A stretch of DNA of 64,000 nucleotides from Bryobacterales bacterium (GCA_020851555.1 JADZCM010000009.1:1-64000), one strand, 5' to 3'; shown: positions 1 through 8,666, counted from the first letter of the stretch. Made by a program: numbers and translations. Notes: generated by a model not told the origin, from the sequence alone.

Positions 1-779
1 CTGACACCTGGAACGGGCGGCCTGATCCCCTGGGCGGCGCGGCCAACGGAATGCTGGTGGAAACCAGCCACGTCACTGTTCGGGGGCTGAAGATTTTGGG
101 GCTGCCGGTGGTGGAAACGCCGAAACCTGGAATGAAACGGCGGCTGTATGCCATCGCCCGGTTGAACCGGCAACTGGAAGACCTGGAGATAGCCCAATGC
201 CTCTTTGCCGGTGACGAGACCGTTGCGCCGAACCACGTGGGCGTCATCGCACACGGCAACGCCGTGTCGGTCCACCACTGCCTGTTTCGCGGATTCATGA
301 AGGACGCCGTGGTCTACTGGACGCCCGGCAGCACGGGGCATGCCATGCGGAATTGCTTCTTCCACGGCATGTACGGCAGCACGATCTGGACCGCCGGAAT
401 CGCCGGAGACCTCGACTACCGGAACAACGTCGTGGACAGCGCCAACTATGTGTGGATCTACCAATCCGGAGCCTCCGCCGGGGCGGACGCAGCCGGTGGA
501 CGGGCGCAACTGGGAGGAGGATCAACGCCAGAACGCACTCGCTACAAAGTCATCGACAGCCTGTTCGCTAACAACAAGAAACAGGCCGGAACCGGGACGG
601 GCGCACGGATCGAGTTTGCGGACATCGACGCATCCTTCCTGCAAATGGTGGGAACCAAAGTCATCGCCGAGCCGGTCGCTATCGAGCGCGACCAGACGAA
701 GCGGGACTATTTGCACCCCGTGGCTGGGTCCGAAGCGGCGGAAGCCGGCGCCGGGCTCTTCATGAAACCGCTCGCATAG
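1..779 (+). CDS. Right-handed beta-helix protein, 5' truncated
   Basis: The reading frame is open from base 3, so the true start lies outside the window. At least 259 residues are visible. The sequence has Asn/His-rich rungs such as VVDSANYVWIYQS and CLFRGFMKDAVVYW, typical of pectate-lyase-like parallel beta-helices. It is clearly paralogous to the protein at 34805-35896: both share WNGRPDP/WLGRPDP, the ETSHVTV rung, the VVYWT segment and the C-terminal KRGYLH/KRDYLH block. By that comparison roughly the first 120 residues, including an export signal, are missing. Such proteins usually bind or cleave polysaccharide outside the cytoplasm. No catalytic residues can be assigned, so substrate and activity are unknown. 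Confidence 0.75.
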   Translation, partial: DTWNGRPDPLGGAANGMLVETSHVTVRGLKILGLPVVETPKPGMKRRLYAIARLNRQLEDLEIAQCLFAGDETVAPNHVGVIAHGNAVSVHHCLFRGFMKDAVVYWTPGSTGHAMRNCFFHGMYGSTIWTAGIAGDLDYRNNVVDSANYVWIYQSGASAGADAAGGRAQLGGGSTPERTRYKVIDSLFANNKKQAGTGTGARIEFADIDASFLQMVGTKVIAEPVAIERDQTKRDYLHPVAGSEAAEAGAGLFMKPLA

Positions 780-1024
780 TCCGGCGCGCCGCGGGAGGCC
801 GAAAAGGGATTCCGGCGGCTTTCCGATGGGCGGCCGTCGTCTCGCGGCGCGCACCCGTGTCCCGCCGGATGCGCCGCAGCGGCCGCCCCAGCCGCCCCGG
901 GGCTATGACTTGTTGCTTGTTTTCTTGGCTCAAGACGATGCTCACATCGGCGGAGGGTGACGCCCTCGCTTCAGGGTCAACGTCCTGGGTGCTGGTCTAT
1001 CGTTGGCCGGTTTTCAGGTGATCA

Positions 1025-1216
1025 TCAACGGCCGTTTTTGGGTGTTCGCCGAGCCGCCGCCCCGTTCTCAAAGAACTCCTTCTGCCAGCGGTAGAAGACG
1101 GTGGGGTAGATACCGGTCTGTTCGCACAGGTCCGAGATCGGAACTTTCTCCAGGAAATGCCGCCTCAGGATGGCGACCTTCTCTTCTGCGGTGTGGTGCT
1201 TCCGTTGCTGTTTCAC
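1025..1216 (-). pseudogene. Transposase OrfA remnant (IS3/IS66-type HTH)
   Basis: The 63-residue frame opens with GTG and reads as the N-terminal helix-turn-helix of an IS transposase OrfA (motifs HTAEEKVAILRRH, PTVFYRWQKEFFENG). Complete relatives continue after this block into a coiled coil and then a catalytic OrfB. Here the frame ends at RTPKNGR and no DDE domain follows in any frame of the 245 bases up to the beta-helix gene. It is therefore read as a decayed insertion-sequence end. It lies next to tRNA-fMet, a common site for element insertion. The stretch 780-1024 holds nothing else I recognise. Confidence 0.65.
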
Positions 1217-1248
1217 GCGTTCTCTCCCTTAGCTTAACGGGAGAACGC
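1217..1248. repeat. Inverted repeat just upstream of the transposase remnant
   Basis: GCGTTCTC at 1217-1224 pairs with GAGAACGC at 1241-1248, extended by CC/GG after one bulged base. It abuts the start codon of the OrfA remnant, so it may be the old element's promoter operator or part of its end. No matching second copy was found on the other side. Confidence 0.4.
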
Positions 1249-1377
1249 TTCCTCCATTTCCAACTGAGGCGGGACACTAAAGCCTGCAACTGCAAGCAGC
1301 ACCGCAACGGCGGGGGCAGAGGCCACGAAGGCTGAATCTGTCGCTATTGTGGACTAGGGTGGGCTTGGGAATGCGCT

Positions 1378-1393
1378 CGGTTGCTCGCAACCG
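1378..1393 (-). terminator. Hairpin 12 nt downstream of tRNA-fMet
   Basis: CGGTTGCTCGCAACCG is a 16-base palindrome with a 6-bp stem and 4-nt loop, placed just beyond the 3' end of the tRNA gene on its strand. There is no run of T after it, so it could be a processing or weak termination hairpin rather than a strong intrinsic terminator. Confidence 0.35.
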
Positions 1394-1404
1394 CTTGAAA
1401 AGGT

Positions 1405-1481
<77 letters not shown>

Positions 1482-1677
1482 ACTTGATCTTAACTCAGAA
1501 AACCCGGGGGGTCAACCGGTATCCGGCTGGCTTTTTTCGCGGACACCGGCCACCCGGCACCCCTTTCACCTCCGGGTCGCGGGAGCGCCTGGCCCGGCGG
1601 ACTTTTGGTATGCTGCTTGTTTACCCAGGCGGCCGGCCGCCGCTGTGAAACAACCGTAGGAAAAGAGACAACCGAAC

Positions 1678-2292
1678 ATGCACCTAGTGCCGACTCAAGA
1701 GGAAGTAGTTGCCCTTCTGGAGAAATCAGGAGCCCTGCGGCGAGGGCATTTCGAGTATCCCAACGGCAAGCACGCCTCGGAACTTCTGCAAGTCCCCCTC
1801 GCCATGCGTTACTACCAGCACGCCAAGGTGCTGAGCGTGGGGCTGAGCCGGCTGGTGCGCGCCAGACCGGAGATGCGGGCCATCATTCCATCACTGTCGA
1901 TCGTGGCTCCGGCTACCGGAGGGCTGCCCGTAGCCTACGGCGTGTGCGAAGCCCTGCGCGCCCACCAGGTCTATTGGGCGGAGCCGGAGGATGCGGGCGG
2001 AGCCCTGCGCTTCCGCACCTTCCTGGAACCATTGCCCGGGGAAAAGGTGCTGCTGATCGACGACATCCTGCGCACCGGGACGAAACTCTCCGAGTTGAAG
2101 CGGCTGGTGGAGTCCAACGGCGCCGAGGTGGTCGGGACCGCGACCGTTGTATGGCAGCCGGCGCCCAACGGCAACGGGTTCGGCCAGGCGCCGCTCTGCT
2201 ACCTGGCTAAAGTGGACGAGTTCGTCTACCAGGACCCCGCCTCCTGTGGCCTCTGCAAGCGGGGCGTCCCTCTGGTCAGGGTGTATGTCTAA
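1678..2292 (+). CDS. pyrE: Orotate phosphoribosyltransferase-like protein
   Basis: A 204-residue protein with the type I phosphoribosyltransferase PRPP-binding motif VLLIDDILRTGTKL (residues about 124-137). It is preceded by a hood/core layout typical of orotate phosphoribosyltransferase (length 200-215). The expected reaction is orotate plus PRPP to OMP in cytosolic pyrimidine synthesis. The N-terminal block GHFEYPNGKHASE matches the family's substrate loop. An odd feature is a C-terminal CxxC (C190, C193) in SCGLCKRG, which could bind metal. No other pyr gene lies beside it. A purine or xanthine PRTase is less likely but cannot be excluded. Confidence 0.75.
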   Translation: MHLVPTQEEVVALLEKSGALRRGHFEYPNGKHASELLQVPLAMRYYQHAKVLSVGLSRLVRARPEMRAIIPSLSIVAPATGGLPVAYGVCEALRAHQVYWAEPEDAGGALRFRTFLEPLPGEKVLLIDDILRTGTKLSELKRLVESNGAEVVGTATVVWQPAPNGNGFGQAPLCYLAKVDEFVYQDPASCGLCKRGVPLVRVYV

Positions 2293-2297
2293 GAGGC

Positions 2298-2339
2298 GAG
2301 GGGCCTGCGCCACCCGAAACCGGCGCTGACAAGCCCCTC
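2298..2339. terminator. Bidirectional terminator hairpin between convergent genes
   Basis: GAGGGGC (2298-2304) pairs with GCCCCTC (2333-2339), and inside it GCGCC (2307-2311) pairs with GGCGC (2322-2326). It lies in the 55-bp gap between the stops of pyrE and the M56 gene, where a shared terminator is expected. There is no T tract, so termination strength is unknown. Confidence 0.45.
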
Positions 2340-2347
2340 CTGAGGGT

Positions 2348-3904
2348 TCAGTTGGGGAGGGCGAAGTTGATCTGGATCTCGGTGATGACCTCCACCGGCT
2401 TCCCATTCAGCAGCGTCGGCTCGTAACGCCATTGCCGGACCGCCTCCATGGCCGCATCCGCCAGCCGCTGATCCACCAGGTGGTTGATCTGTTGCAGGTC
2501 CAGAACGCCGCCGCCGACCCCTATCACCCCGCGCAGCAGCACAGTGCCCTGGATGTTCTCCGCGCGGCACTCGGGCGGATATGCCGGCCGGACCATGTGA
2601 ACCAGCTTGGTGGCCTGAACGCCGCCGCCTGTGGTCACGCGCTGGGGCGCCGCCACTGTGGGCGGGGGCGGCGGAGGCGGCGTTGTCCGCTCCGCCCGGA
2701 CCTCCATGGACTCACTGACCTGGCCCACGTTGAGGACCGGCTGAACCTCGGCGCTCTTGCCCGCCGCGACCACGATCCCCTCCAGGCGCAGCAGCGCGAA
2801 ACCAGGCTTGGCGACCGTTACCGTGTAAGCGCCCTGCGGCAACGGCTGGATCGTAAACACGCCGTCATCGCCCGCCCAGGCGACCTCCCGGCGCTCCGAC
2901 CCCTGAAGGGCCACCGTCACCCGGGCCTTGGGCACAGCGGCTCCGCTGGTATCCCGCACCACGCCAAACATGCCTCCGGTCTGCTGAGCGGGCGCGCGGA
3001 GCGCGGCCAACGGCAGCAAGACCAGCAGCGATAGCAGGCCAATCCCGGCTGCCAGCACCGGGGTGGCTTTCCGGCGGCTCAGGCCGGCCTTCAAAAGAGC
3101 TTCCAAACGGCTTTCCAATTCAGATGCTCTTCCCATGGCGAGACCTCCTTCCGGCAGACGGTCTGCCGCTTGCAGACCCTGCACGATTCCTATCAATTCG
3201 CCGGCGTAGTCCGCCGGCGCTTCTCCCTGCATCAAGACTCCGTCGTCGCACGCCCGCTCCGCTTCCCGCCGGAGGCGGCCCACCGCCCACCAGGCCAGCG
3301 GGTTGAACCAGTAGAGCGCCAGCGCCAGCCGGGCCGGAAGGTAGGTTCTTGTGTCGTGCCGGAGGATGTGCATCCGTTCGTGGAGCAGCACCATCCGCAG
3401 CCGCTCCCCGGGCCATTTCAGGGCCGCGGCCGGCAGCACAACGCAGGGCCTGCGGAGACCGCAGACGGCCGGCACGGACGTCTCCCCGCTAACCCGCACA
3501 TTGAACCCCAGCACCTCCCCTGGCCGCGACCTCCCGACGAGACGCCGCACCCGCAGACCTCCCACGAATGTCCGCGCCAGCATCGCGGCGCAGCCGAGGC
3601 CCCACAACCATACGGCCAGACCGGACAGAGAGAACGTGGGCGACGCCCGGTCCACGGCCACGTCCAGAACCGTGCGAGCCAGCGCCGGCGCCGCCGCAAC
3701 CTCCGGGGGGACCTCCGGCGACCAGCCCGGTCCCAAGCCGACGGCTACCGGCAACAGCAGCAGGCCGCCCAGCGAGGCCAGCAGTATCAGGTGCCGGGTG
3801 GCCGCCGAGGCGCGCTTCATCGCGAAGCACGCCGCCGCCGCGGCGCCCAGGATCAGCGCCGATTTGAACGCGATGGAGACAAGCAGCTCCGCGGCTCCGG
3901 TCAT
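2348..3904 (-). CDS. BlaR1-type M56 metallopeptidase with carboxypeptidase-like and TonB C-terminal domains
   Basis: 518 residues. The N-terminal half has several membrane helices and the M56 zinc motif HERMH (H175, E176, H179), with REAERACD around 213-220 likely giving the third ligand. A helix near 283-303 leads to a periplasmic part. That part holds a carboxypeptidase regulatory-like beta-sandwich (about 312-390), a poly-Pro linker, and a TonB C-terminal-like domain (about 430-518, RPAYPPECRAENIQGTV and QWRYEPTLLNGKPV). Family members cleave the paired BlaI repressor upon a signal. The gene overlaps blaI by ATGA, so the two are translationally coupled. The TonB-like tail suggests the sensed ligand, or a partner, is at the cell envelope; this is inference. 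Confidence 0.85.
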   Translation of the reverse strand: MTGAAELLVSIAFKSALILGAAAAACFAMKRASAATRHLILLASLGGLLLLPVAVGLGPGWSPEVPPEVAAAPALARTVLDVAVDRASPTFSLSGLAVWLWGLGCAAMLARTFVGGLRVRRLVGRSRPGEVLGFNVRVSGETSVPAVCGLRRPCVVLPAAALKWPGERLRMVLLHERMHILRHDTRTYLPARLALALYWFNPLAWWAVGRLRREAERACDDGVLMQGEAPADYAGELIGIVQGLQAADRLPEGGLAMGRASELESRLEALLKAGLSRRKATPVLAAGIGLLSLLVLLPLAALRAPAQQTGGMFGVVRDTSGAAVPKARVTVALQGSERREVAWAGDDGVFTIQPLPQGAYTVTVAKPGFALLRLEGIVVAAGKSAEVQPVLNVGQVSESMEVRAERTTPPPPPPPTVAAPQRVTTGGGVQATKLVHMVRPAYPPECRAENIQGTVLLRGVIGVGGGVLDLQQINHLVDQRLADAAMEAVRQWRYEPTLLNGKPVEVITEIQINFALPN

Positions 3905-4305
3905 GCCTGCTTCTCCTCCTTCCTGGCCCTCTCGATCATGTCCGAGAGGCGGTTCAGTTCCTCCGGTTCGAGCCTCACCGAGCCCCTGTCCAGCAGCGCG
4001 GCCATCAGGTTCTCAGCGGATCCTCCGAAGAAGGTGTCGAGCAGGTGCTGGAGCGCGTGCCGCCGGGCCTGGCCCGGCCTGGTGGTCGGAATGTAGACAT
4101 AGCGCAGACCTTTGGCTTCGTGGCGGACGTGGCCTTTGTCCTCCAGAGTGCGCAGGTGGGCGCGGACGGCGGAGTAGCTCGGAGGATCCGGCAGCCCGGC
4201 CAGGACTTCGGAAACCGAGGCCTCTCCCCGCCGGAACAGCACGTCCATGATCTGCCGCTCCCTGCGGCTCAGGTTCAAGTGCCGGGTTCGAACGTTGCGG
4301 GTCAT
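3901..4305 (-). CDS. blaI: BlaI/MecI/CopY-family repressor
   Basis: A 134-residue winged-helix protein. LSRRERQIMDVLFRRGEASVSEVLAGLPDPPSYS is cut here to its key parts: LSRRERQIMDVLF, SVSEVLAGL and YSAVRAHLRTLEDKGHVRH are the recognition-helix block of the BlaI family. The C-terminal half is the dimerisation and proteolysis-sensitive region. Its stop overlaps the start of the M56 protease gene (ATGA), the standard repressor/antirepressor arrangement. It probably represses its own operon through the palindrome at 4324-4339. No beta-lactamase gene is adjacent, so the regulon is unknown. Confidence 0.9.
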   Translation of the reverse strand: MTRNVRTRHLNLSRRERQIMDVLFRRGEASVSEVLAGLPDPPSYSAVRAHLRTLEDKGHVRHEAKGLRYVYIPTTRPGQARRHALQHLLDTFFGGSAENLMAALLDRGSVRLEPEELNRLSDMIERARKEEKQA

Positions 4306-4323
4306 GCTGCTTTTCTACCTATC

Positions 4324-4339
4324 TGCTAAAAAACTAGCA
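4324..4339 (-). promoter_or_regulatory. Candidate BlaI operator
   Basis: TGCTA (4324-4328) and TAGCA (4335-4339) form a perfect inverted repeat across six bases, 19 nt upstream of the blaI start codon. This is an AT-rich island in GC-rich DNA and fits an autoregulatory operator. The rest of the 293-bp gap to trxB (4306-4598) shows nothing further I recognise. Confidence 0.4.
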
Positions 4340-4598
4340 CCCATGAACCGGGGCTGTCAATATGGACACCGCCGCCTTTCGCCGGGTTCCCTCCCGCGCC
4401 GCGAAATAGTGCGGGCGTTGAGCCCCCGCGGCGGCGCACGGAACTCCGCCTTCGGCTTGGCGAGGAACCCGGGAAAGCGTTCCCGGACCGCCGCAACCAG
4501 CAGGCGCCCGCGCACATGGGGCGCGAGGCCGCCCACGGGTCCGGCCATTGGAGCTCCGGGCCTGCTAAGTTGGCAGAGAGGCAGGTGAGCATATCGTC

Positions 4599-5522
4599 AT
4601 GCGGAACGTCGTCATCCTCGGTTCAGGCTGCGCGGGCAACACGGCCGCCCTCTACAGCGCCAGAGCCAACCTTCAACCGCTGGTCGTGTCCGGCCACGAG
4701 CCGGGCGGGCAGCTATCCCTGACCACCCTGGTCGAGAACTTCCCCGGCTTCCCGGATGGGATCAACGGGCCGGACCTGGTAGAGAACATCAAGCAACAGG
4801 CACAGCACTTCGGCGCCGAGTACATGCACGGCACGGTGACCGGGGTGGACTTCTCCCGGCGCCCGTTCCGGCTGGACGCGGACGGGACATGGCTGGAGGC
4901 GCGGGCGGTGATTATCGCCACGGGAGCCAGCGCGCGCTGGCTGGGGCTTCCTTCCGAACAGAAATTGATCGGCCACGGCGTCAGCTCCTGCGCCACCTGT
5001 GACGGCTTCTTCTATCGCGGCAAGAAGATCATGGTGGTGGGCGGCGGCGATTCGGCGATGGAGGAGGCGATCTTCCTGACGCGGTTTGGCTCGGAGGTGA
5101 CCGTGATCCACCGGCGGGATGAATTCCGCGCCTCCCGGATCATGTTGGACCGGGCCCGCGCCAACCCCAAGATCAAGTGGCTGACCAGCACGGTGGTGGA
5201 GGAAATCCTGGACGGCGGCACGGGCGTGGTGACCGGCGTGCGCCTGCGACACCTCAAGGACGGGCGGAGTTGGGAACAGGCGGTGGACGGCTTCTTCCTC
5301 GCCATCGGCCACCGGCCGAACACGGCGGCGTTCAAAGGACAGATCGACCTCGACCCGGACGGCTATATCCTGACCAAGGGCGGCGCGCGGACGAGCGTCG
5401 AAGGCGTGTTCCACGCGGGCGACGTACAGGACCGCGTGTACCGCCAGGCGATCACGGCGGCCGGCGCCGGCTGCATGGCGGCCATCGAGGCCGAGCGCTT
5501 TCTGGAGGCCGAAGCGCACTAG
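4599..5522 (+). CDS. trxB: Thioredoxin-disulfide reductase
   Basis: A 307-residue flavoprotein of standard length. It has an N-terminal FAD motif GSGCAG (residues 8-13), redox-active CATC (C131-C134), an NADPH motif GGGDSAMEEA (148-157), HRRDEFRAS for NADPH phosphate binding, and a C-terminal FAD segment HAGDV. It transfers electrons from NADPH to thioredoxin in the cytosol. The usual FAD motif is GSGPAG; here Pro is Cys (C11), which is unusual. Start ATG has a GAGAGGCAGGTGAG region upstream. It stands alone, transcribed away from blaI and convergent with the M1-like gene. Confidence 0.93.
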   Translation: MRNVVILGSGCAGNTAALYSARANLQPLVVSGHEPGGQLSLTTLVENFPGFPDGINGPDLVENIKQQAQHFGAEYMHGTVTGVDFSRRPFRLDADGTWLEARAVIIATGASARWLGLPSEQKLIGHGVSSCATCDGFFYRGKKIMVVGGGDSAMEEAIFLTRFGSEVTVIHRRDEFRASRIMLDRARANPKIKWLTSTVVEEILDGGTGVVTGVRLRHLKDGRSWEQAVDGFFLAIGHRPNTAAFKGQIDLDPDGYILTKGGARTSVEGVFHAGDVQDRVYRQAITAAGAGCMAAIEAERFLEAEAH

Positions 5523-5526
5523 CCCG

Positions 5527-5544
5527 GCGCTCCTGCCGGAGCGC
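5527..5544. terminator. Shared terminator hairpin between trxB and the M1-like gene
   Basis: GCGCTCC (5527-5533), loop TGCC, GGAGCGC (5538-5544): a perfect 7-bp stem in the 26-bp gap between two convergent stops. On the plus strand it is followed by the short T-rich CTTTA. Confidence 0.55.
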
Positions 5545-5548
5545 AGCT

Positions 5549-7519
5549 TTACCGGTCCGCGCGCTCGGGGCGTTTATAGGGCTGGTCGATGTACCTGGCA
5601 GCTTCTTCCTGCGCGCCTTGGGTGTTGTCCTTGGTCCGGAGGGCGAGCTGGAACTCGTTGCGGGCGCGTTCGCGCTGGCCTGTCACGTCGAAGATCTTCC
5701 CCAGGTTGATGTGCGCCCAGACTTCCACCCAGGCGGGCTGCAAATCGCCGTTCAGCGCCTCCCGGAAGGAATTGGCCGCGGACTGGTAGTTGTCCTGCAT
5801 GAAGAACACTTCGCCGACCCGGTAATTGGCCAGAGAACTGGCTCGGTTGGTGTCGAGCGCGCGCTGGTACTCCTTCAGGGCCTCCGGGAAGTTGCCGGTC
5901 TCGACGAACATCTCGCCCCGGCGGATCGCCACCGCCACGCGCATGGACGGGCTATAGCGCAGCACCCGGTGGCTCGGGTCGAGGGTGACGGTGCGCGGCT
6001 TGCCGAACGTCTCCACGGAAAACTCGGAGGAAGTCCCCACAACTTCGATCCGCTTCTCTTCCGGGTTCCCGTCGGTCTCGATTCTCAGATCCACGGGCAT
6101 CCGGAACGTGTCCATATCCTGAGAAACCTTGCCCACGATACGGAAGTTTTTCTGCGTGCGGAAGATGGTGTAGTCCAGCTTGAACTCGGGGGCGCTGCTC
6201 GACTCGATCCACTCGATGAAGAACCACTGAAGATCGCTCCCGTAGACCGCCTCCGCAGTCCGGCGGAGGTCCCCGGTGTTGACCGCCTGCCAGGCGAACT
6301 TGTCCTGGAATTCCTTGAAGATCTTCGACAGGCCTGCGTCCCCCACCACCGAGCGGAGCATATTGTAGACCGCGGCGCCCTTGGCGCCCGTCAGAACCCA
6401 GTACTCGGGGGAGTAATCCTCCAGGCGGGACGATTGGATGAGCGGCGGCTCTTCAACGGTCAGCGCCTCGACGTACGTATCGCGCAGATCGGCCTCGAAG
6501 GCCGCCTGCCCGGCGGTGTGTTCGTCGTAAAGCAGCTCGGAGTAACGGGCGGCGCCGTTGGTGATCCACAGATGGTCGCGGGTGGCGGGCGACACCAGCA
6601 CGCCCCACCACTGCCTCGCAATCTGGTTTGCGAGCAGCCGCACGTTCACCTGCCTGGTGATGCCGCGCGGCGCCAAAAAGAGGATGCCTTCGGCGGCGTA
6701 GCCGTTGGGCGCTCCGTCCTCAGTCTGGATCAGGGTCAGGTTGGCCTGCGGAGCGGGACCGTAGATACTGGTCAGATACGTCAGGATCTTGCCGGTTTCC
6801 GCTCCGTAGACGCCCGCCAGGTCCGCCTGCTCACCGCGGAAGTAGAGGCCGGTGGTCACGCCCTCGGATGGGACCCCCACCGGGTCCCCGGGAAGCACGC
6901 CTATGCTGCCTGGAAAGCCGGCCCGCAGCGAGGTGAAGGAGAAGACCGTGCCGCCGGAAGGCGCGGGCTCGCGCCTTTCCAGGCCGCTGGCCACGACCCG
7001 GTAACCCTCCGGGACAGTGGCTTTCAGCTCATACTCGTACCGGTCGGCCGTGTAGCCCGACACCGGAAACCAGCGGGCCGGATAGAGCAGATAGGTGACA
7101 TCCTCGCGGATGGCGGCGAACCGGATTCCCGGCACGGGCGACTCCTCCTTGCCGGTCAGCCTGCCCTCGTAATGGAAGGTGATCTCCGTGGATTCGCCCT
7201 TGGCGAGCGGCTCGCGGAACGCGACCCGGATGGCGGGGTCCCCCTGCGGCCGGTTGGCGGACAACTGCTCTCCGGACTTCCCCGTAACGCTCGAAACGTT
7301 CAGCGCGCCGTGCAGTCCGAAGACGACGGAGGTCAGTTTGTCCTCCAATGGAACAAACCGCACGGCGGCCACCGCGCGGAGCGAGTGGCCGGCCGGATTG
7401 ATCTCCGCCGTGATGACATAGCGCTCCACGTCGATCGGAGCGGGACCTTCCTGGGCCGCGAGCAACGCGGCCGTCGACAGCGCCAGAACTCCGAAGCATC
7501 CACTACGCGACATTGGCAA
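5549..7519 (-). CDS. Peptidase M1-like pseudoenzyme with TPR tail
   Basis: 656 residues with a signal peptide (about 1-23), an M1-type N-terminal beta domain, and a thermolysin-like domain with a degenerate exopeptidase motif (GAPNGYAAEG near 269). The zinc site is gone: where HExxH is expected the sequence is NQIAR (298-302), and the downstream NEG glutamate is Asn (TNG, 320-322). TPR-like repeats occupy about 500-640 (EALKEYQRALD, YQSAANSFREAL). It is probably a periplasmic scaffold or binding protein rather than an aminopeptidase. Its start lies 17 nt inside the end of lpxB, so it is probably co-transcribed with it. Confidence 0.8.
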   Translation of the reverse strand: MPMSRSGCFGVLALSTAALLAAQEGPAPIDVERYVITAEINPAGHSLRAVAAVRFVPLEDKLTSVVFGLHGALNVSSVTGKSGEQLSANRPQGDPAIRVAFREPLAKGESTEITFHYEGRLTGKEESPVPGIRFAAIREDVTYLLYPARWFPVSGYTADRYEYELKATVPEGYRVVASGLERREPAPSGGTVFSFTSLRAGFPGSIGVLPGDPVGVPSEGVTTGLYFRGEQADLAGVYGAETGKILTYLTSIYGPAPQANLTLIQTEDGAPNGYAAEGILFLAPRGITRQVNVRLLANQIARQWWGVLVSPATRDHLWITNGAARYSELLYDEHTAGQAAFEADLRDTYVEALTVEEPPLIQSSRLEDYSPEYWVLTGAKGAAVYNMLRSVVGDAGLSKIFKEFQDKFAWQAVNTGDLRRTAEAVYGSDLQWFFIEWIESSSAPEFKLDYTIFRTQKNFRIVGKVSQDMDTFRMPVDLRIETDGNPEEKRIEVVGTSSEFSVETFGKPRTVTLDPSHRVLRYSPSMRVAVAIRRGEMFVETGNFPEALKEYQRALDTNRASSLANYRVGEVFFMQDNYQSAANSFREALNGDLQPAWVEVWAHINLGKIFDVTGQRERARNEFQLALRTKDNTQGAQEEAARYIDQPYKRPERADR

Positions 7520-8666
7520 CTCCCCGGTCCAACTCCAGAACCTGTCTCACAATAGACGCCGCGCGCCGGAAGGGATCGGACTCCCCGGCGAGCCGGGCGG
7601 CGATTTCAGCCAATTCCGCCCGCATGCGCTCCCTCCGCCCCTCCTCACCGAGCAGCCGGAGTGCCTCTTCCGCAAGGCGTGCGCCCGTCATCTCATTCTG
7701 TATCAACTCCGGCACAACGGCGCGTCCAGCCACCAGATTCACCATCGAGTAGAAGGGCACATCCACCAGGCGCCGGCCTAATTTCCACGTGAGGTCCGAC
7801 ACGCGGTAAAACGTCACCATGGGCGTTCCCAACAGCGCTGCTTCCACCGTCACCGTACCGCTGGCGGCCAGCAGAAGCGTGGCGTGAGCCATGGCGTCCC
7901 AGCTCTGGCCCCGAACTACTTTGACGGGGCGCCTGCCGATCCGGCTCTCCAGGGCTTCCCCGCCGTCTTTCCAGAAACCCGCCGGCAAAGCCAGGAGGAA
8001 CTGGAGCGGGCGCTGCCGCTCCAGCCGCTCCACCGCGTCAACCAGCGCCGGCATGTGACGCAGCGCTTCTCCGCGCCGGCTTCCCGGCAGCAGGGTTATC
8101 AACGGAAGCCCGGGGTCAAGCCCCTGGGCCGAGAAGAACTCCTCCCGCGTCCCGGTGGCCTTCACAAGGCCCGCTAAGGGATGCCCCACATAGTCGGCCG
8201 TTACGCCGTGCCGGCGGAAAAACAACTCCTCAAAAGGAAAGATGCACAGAAGCCGGTCTATGTTGCGCCGGATTCCGCGAATCCTCCCCTTGCGCCAGGC
8301 CCAAACCTGGGGCGCGACAAGATAGACCACCGGTATACCCAATGATTTCAGGCGCGCCGCCAGCCGCAGGTGGAAGTCGGGGCTGTCGGTGAGGATGGCG
8401 AGGTCGGGACGCTCCCGCCGGGCGGAGGAGATCAGCCTCCGGTACTCGCCGTAAATCCGGGGGATGTGTCCCACGACCTCGACCAGGCCGACCACCGACA
8501 GACTGGCTGCGTCCACCACGGCTTCGACTCCGGCGGAGCGCATGCGGGGTCCGGCGCAGCCGAAAAAACGGGCTCCCGGAAGACAACGGCGGAGTTCCTC
8601 CACCAGGCAGGCGGCATACAGGTCGCCGGAAGCTTCGCCCGCGGAAACCAGAATCTTAGGCGCCAC
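7503..8666 (-). CDS. lpxB: Lipid-A-disaccharide synthase
   Basis: A 387-residue GT19 glycosyltransferase that joins UDP-2,3-diacylglucosamine and lipid X to the lipid A disaccharide at the inner membrane. Diagnostic blocks are the N-terminal SAGEASGDLYAA, LTDSPDFHLRLA, YLVAPQVWAWRKGRI, DYVGHPLAG and LLPGSRRGEALRH, followed by a C-terminal VEAALLGTPMVTFYR. Length is normal (370-390). It supports an LPS-containing outer membrane. It overlaps the downstream M1-like gene by 17 nt; other lpx genes are not next to it. Confidence 0.95.
   Translation of the reverse strand: MAPKILVSAGEASGDLYAACLVEELRRCLPGARFFGCAGPRMRSAGVEAVVDAASLSVVGLVEVVGHIPRIYGEYRRLISSARRERPDLAILTDSPDFHLRLAARLKSLGIPVVYLVAPQVWAWRKGRIRGIRRNIDRLLCIFPFEELFFRRHGVTADYVGHPLAGLVKATGTREEFFSAQGLDPGLPLITLLPGSRRGEALRHMPALVDAVERLERQRPLQFLLALPAGFWKDGGEALESRIGRRPVKVVRGQSWDAMAHATLLLAASGTVTVEAALLGTPMVTFYRVSDLTWKLGRRLVDVPFYSMVNLVAGRAVVPELIQNEMTGARLAEEALRLLGEEGRRERMRAELAEIAARLAGESDPFRRAASIVRQVLELDRGVANVA

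Noticed and set aside
5177-7555. A 792-codon plus-strand frame opposite the M1-like gene
   Set aside because: Antisense shadow: its start lies inside trxB, its residues are Arg/Gly/His-rich, and it has no ribosome site or domain.
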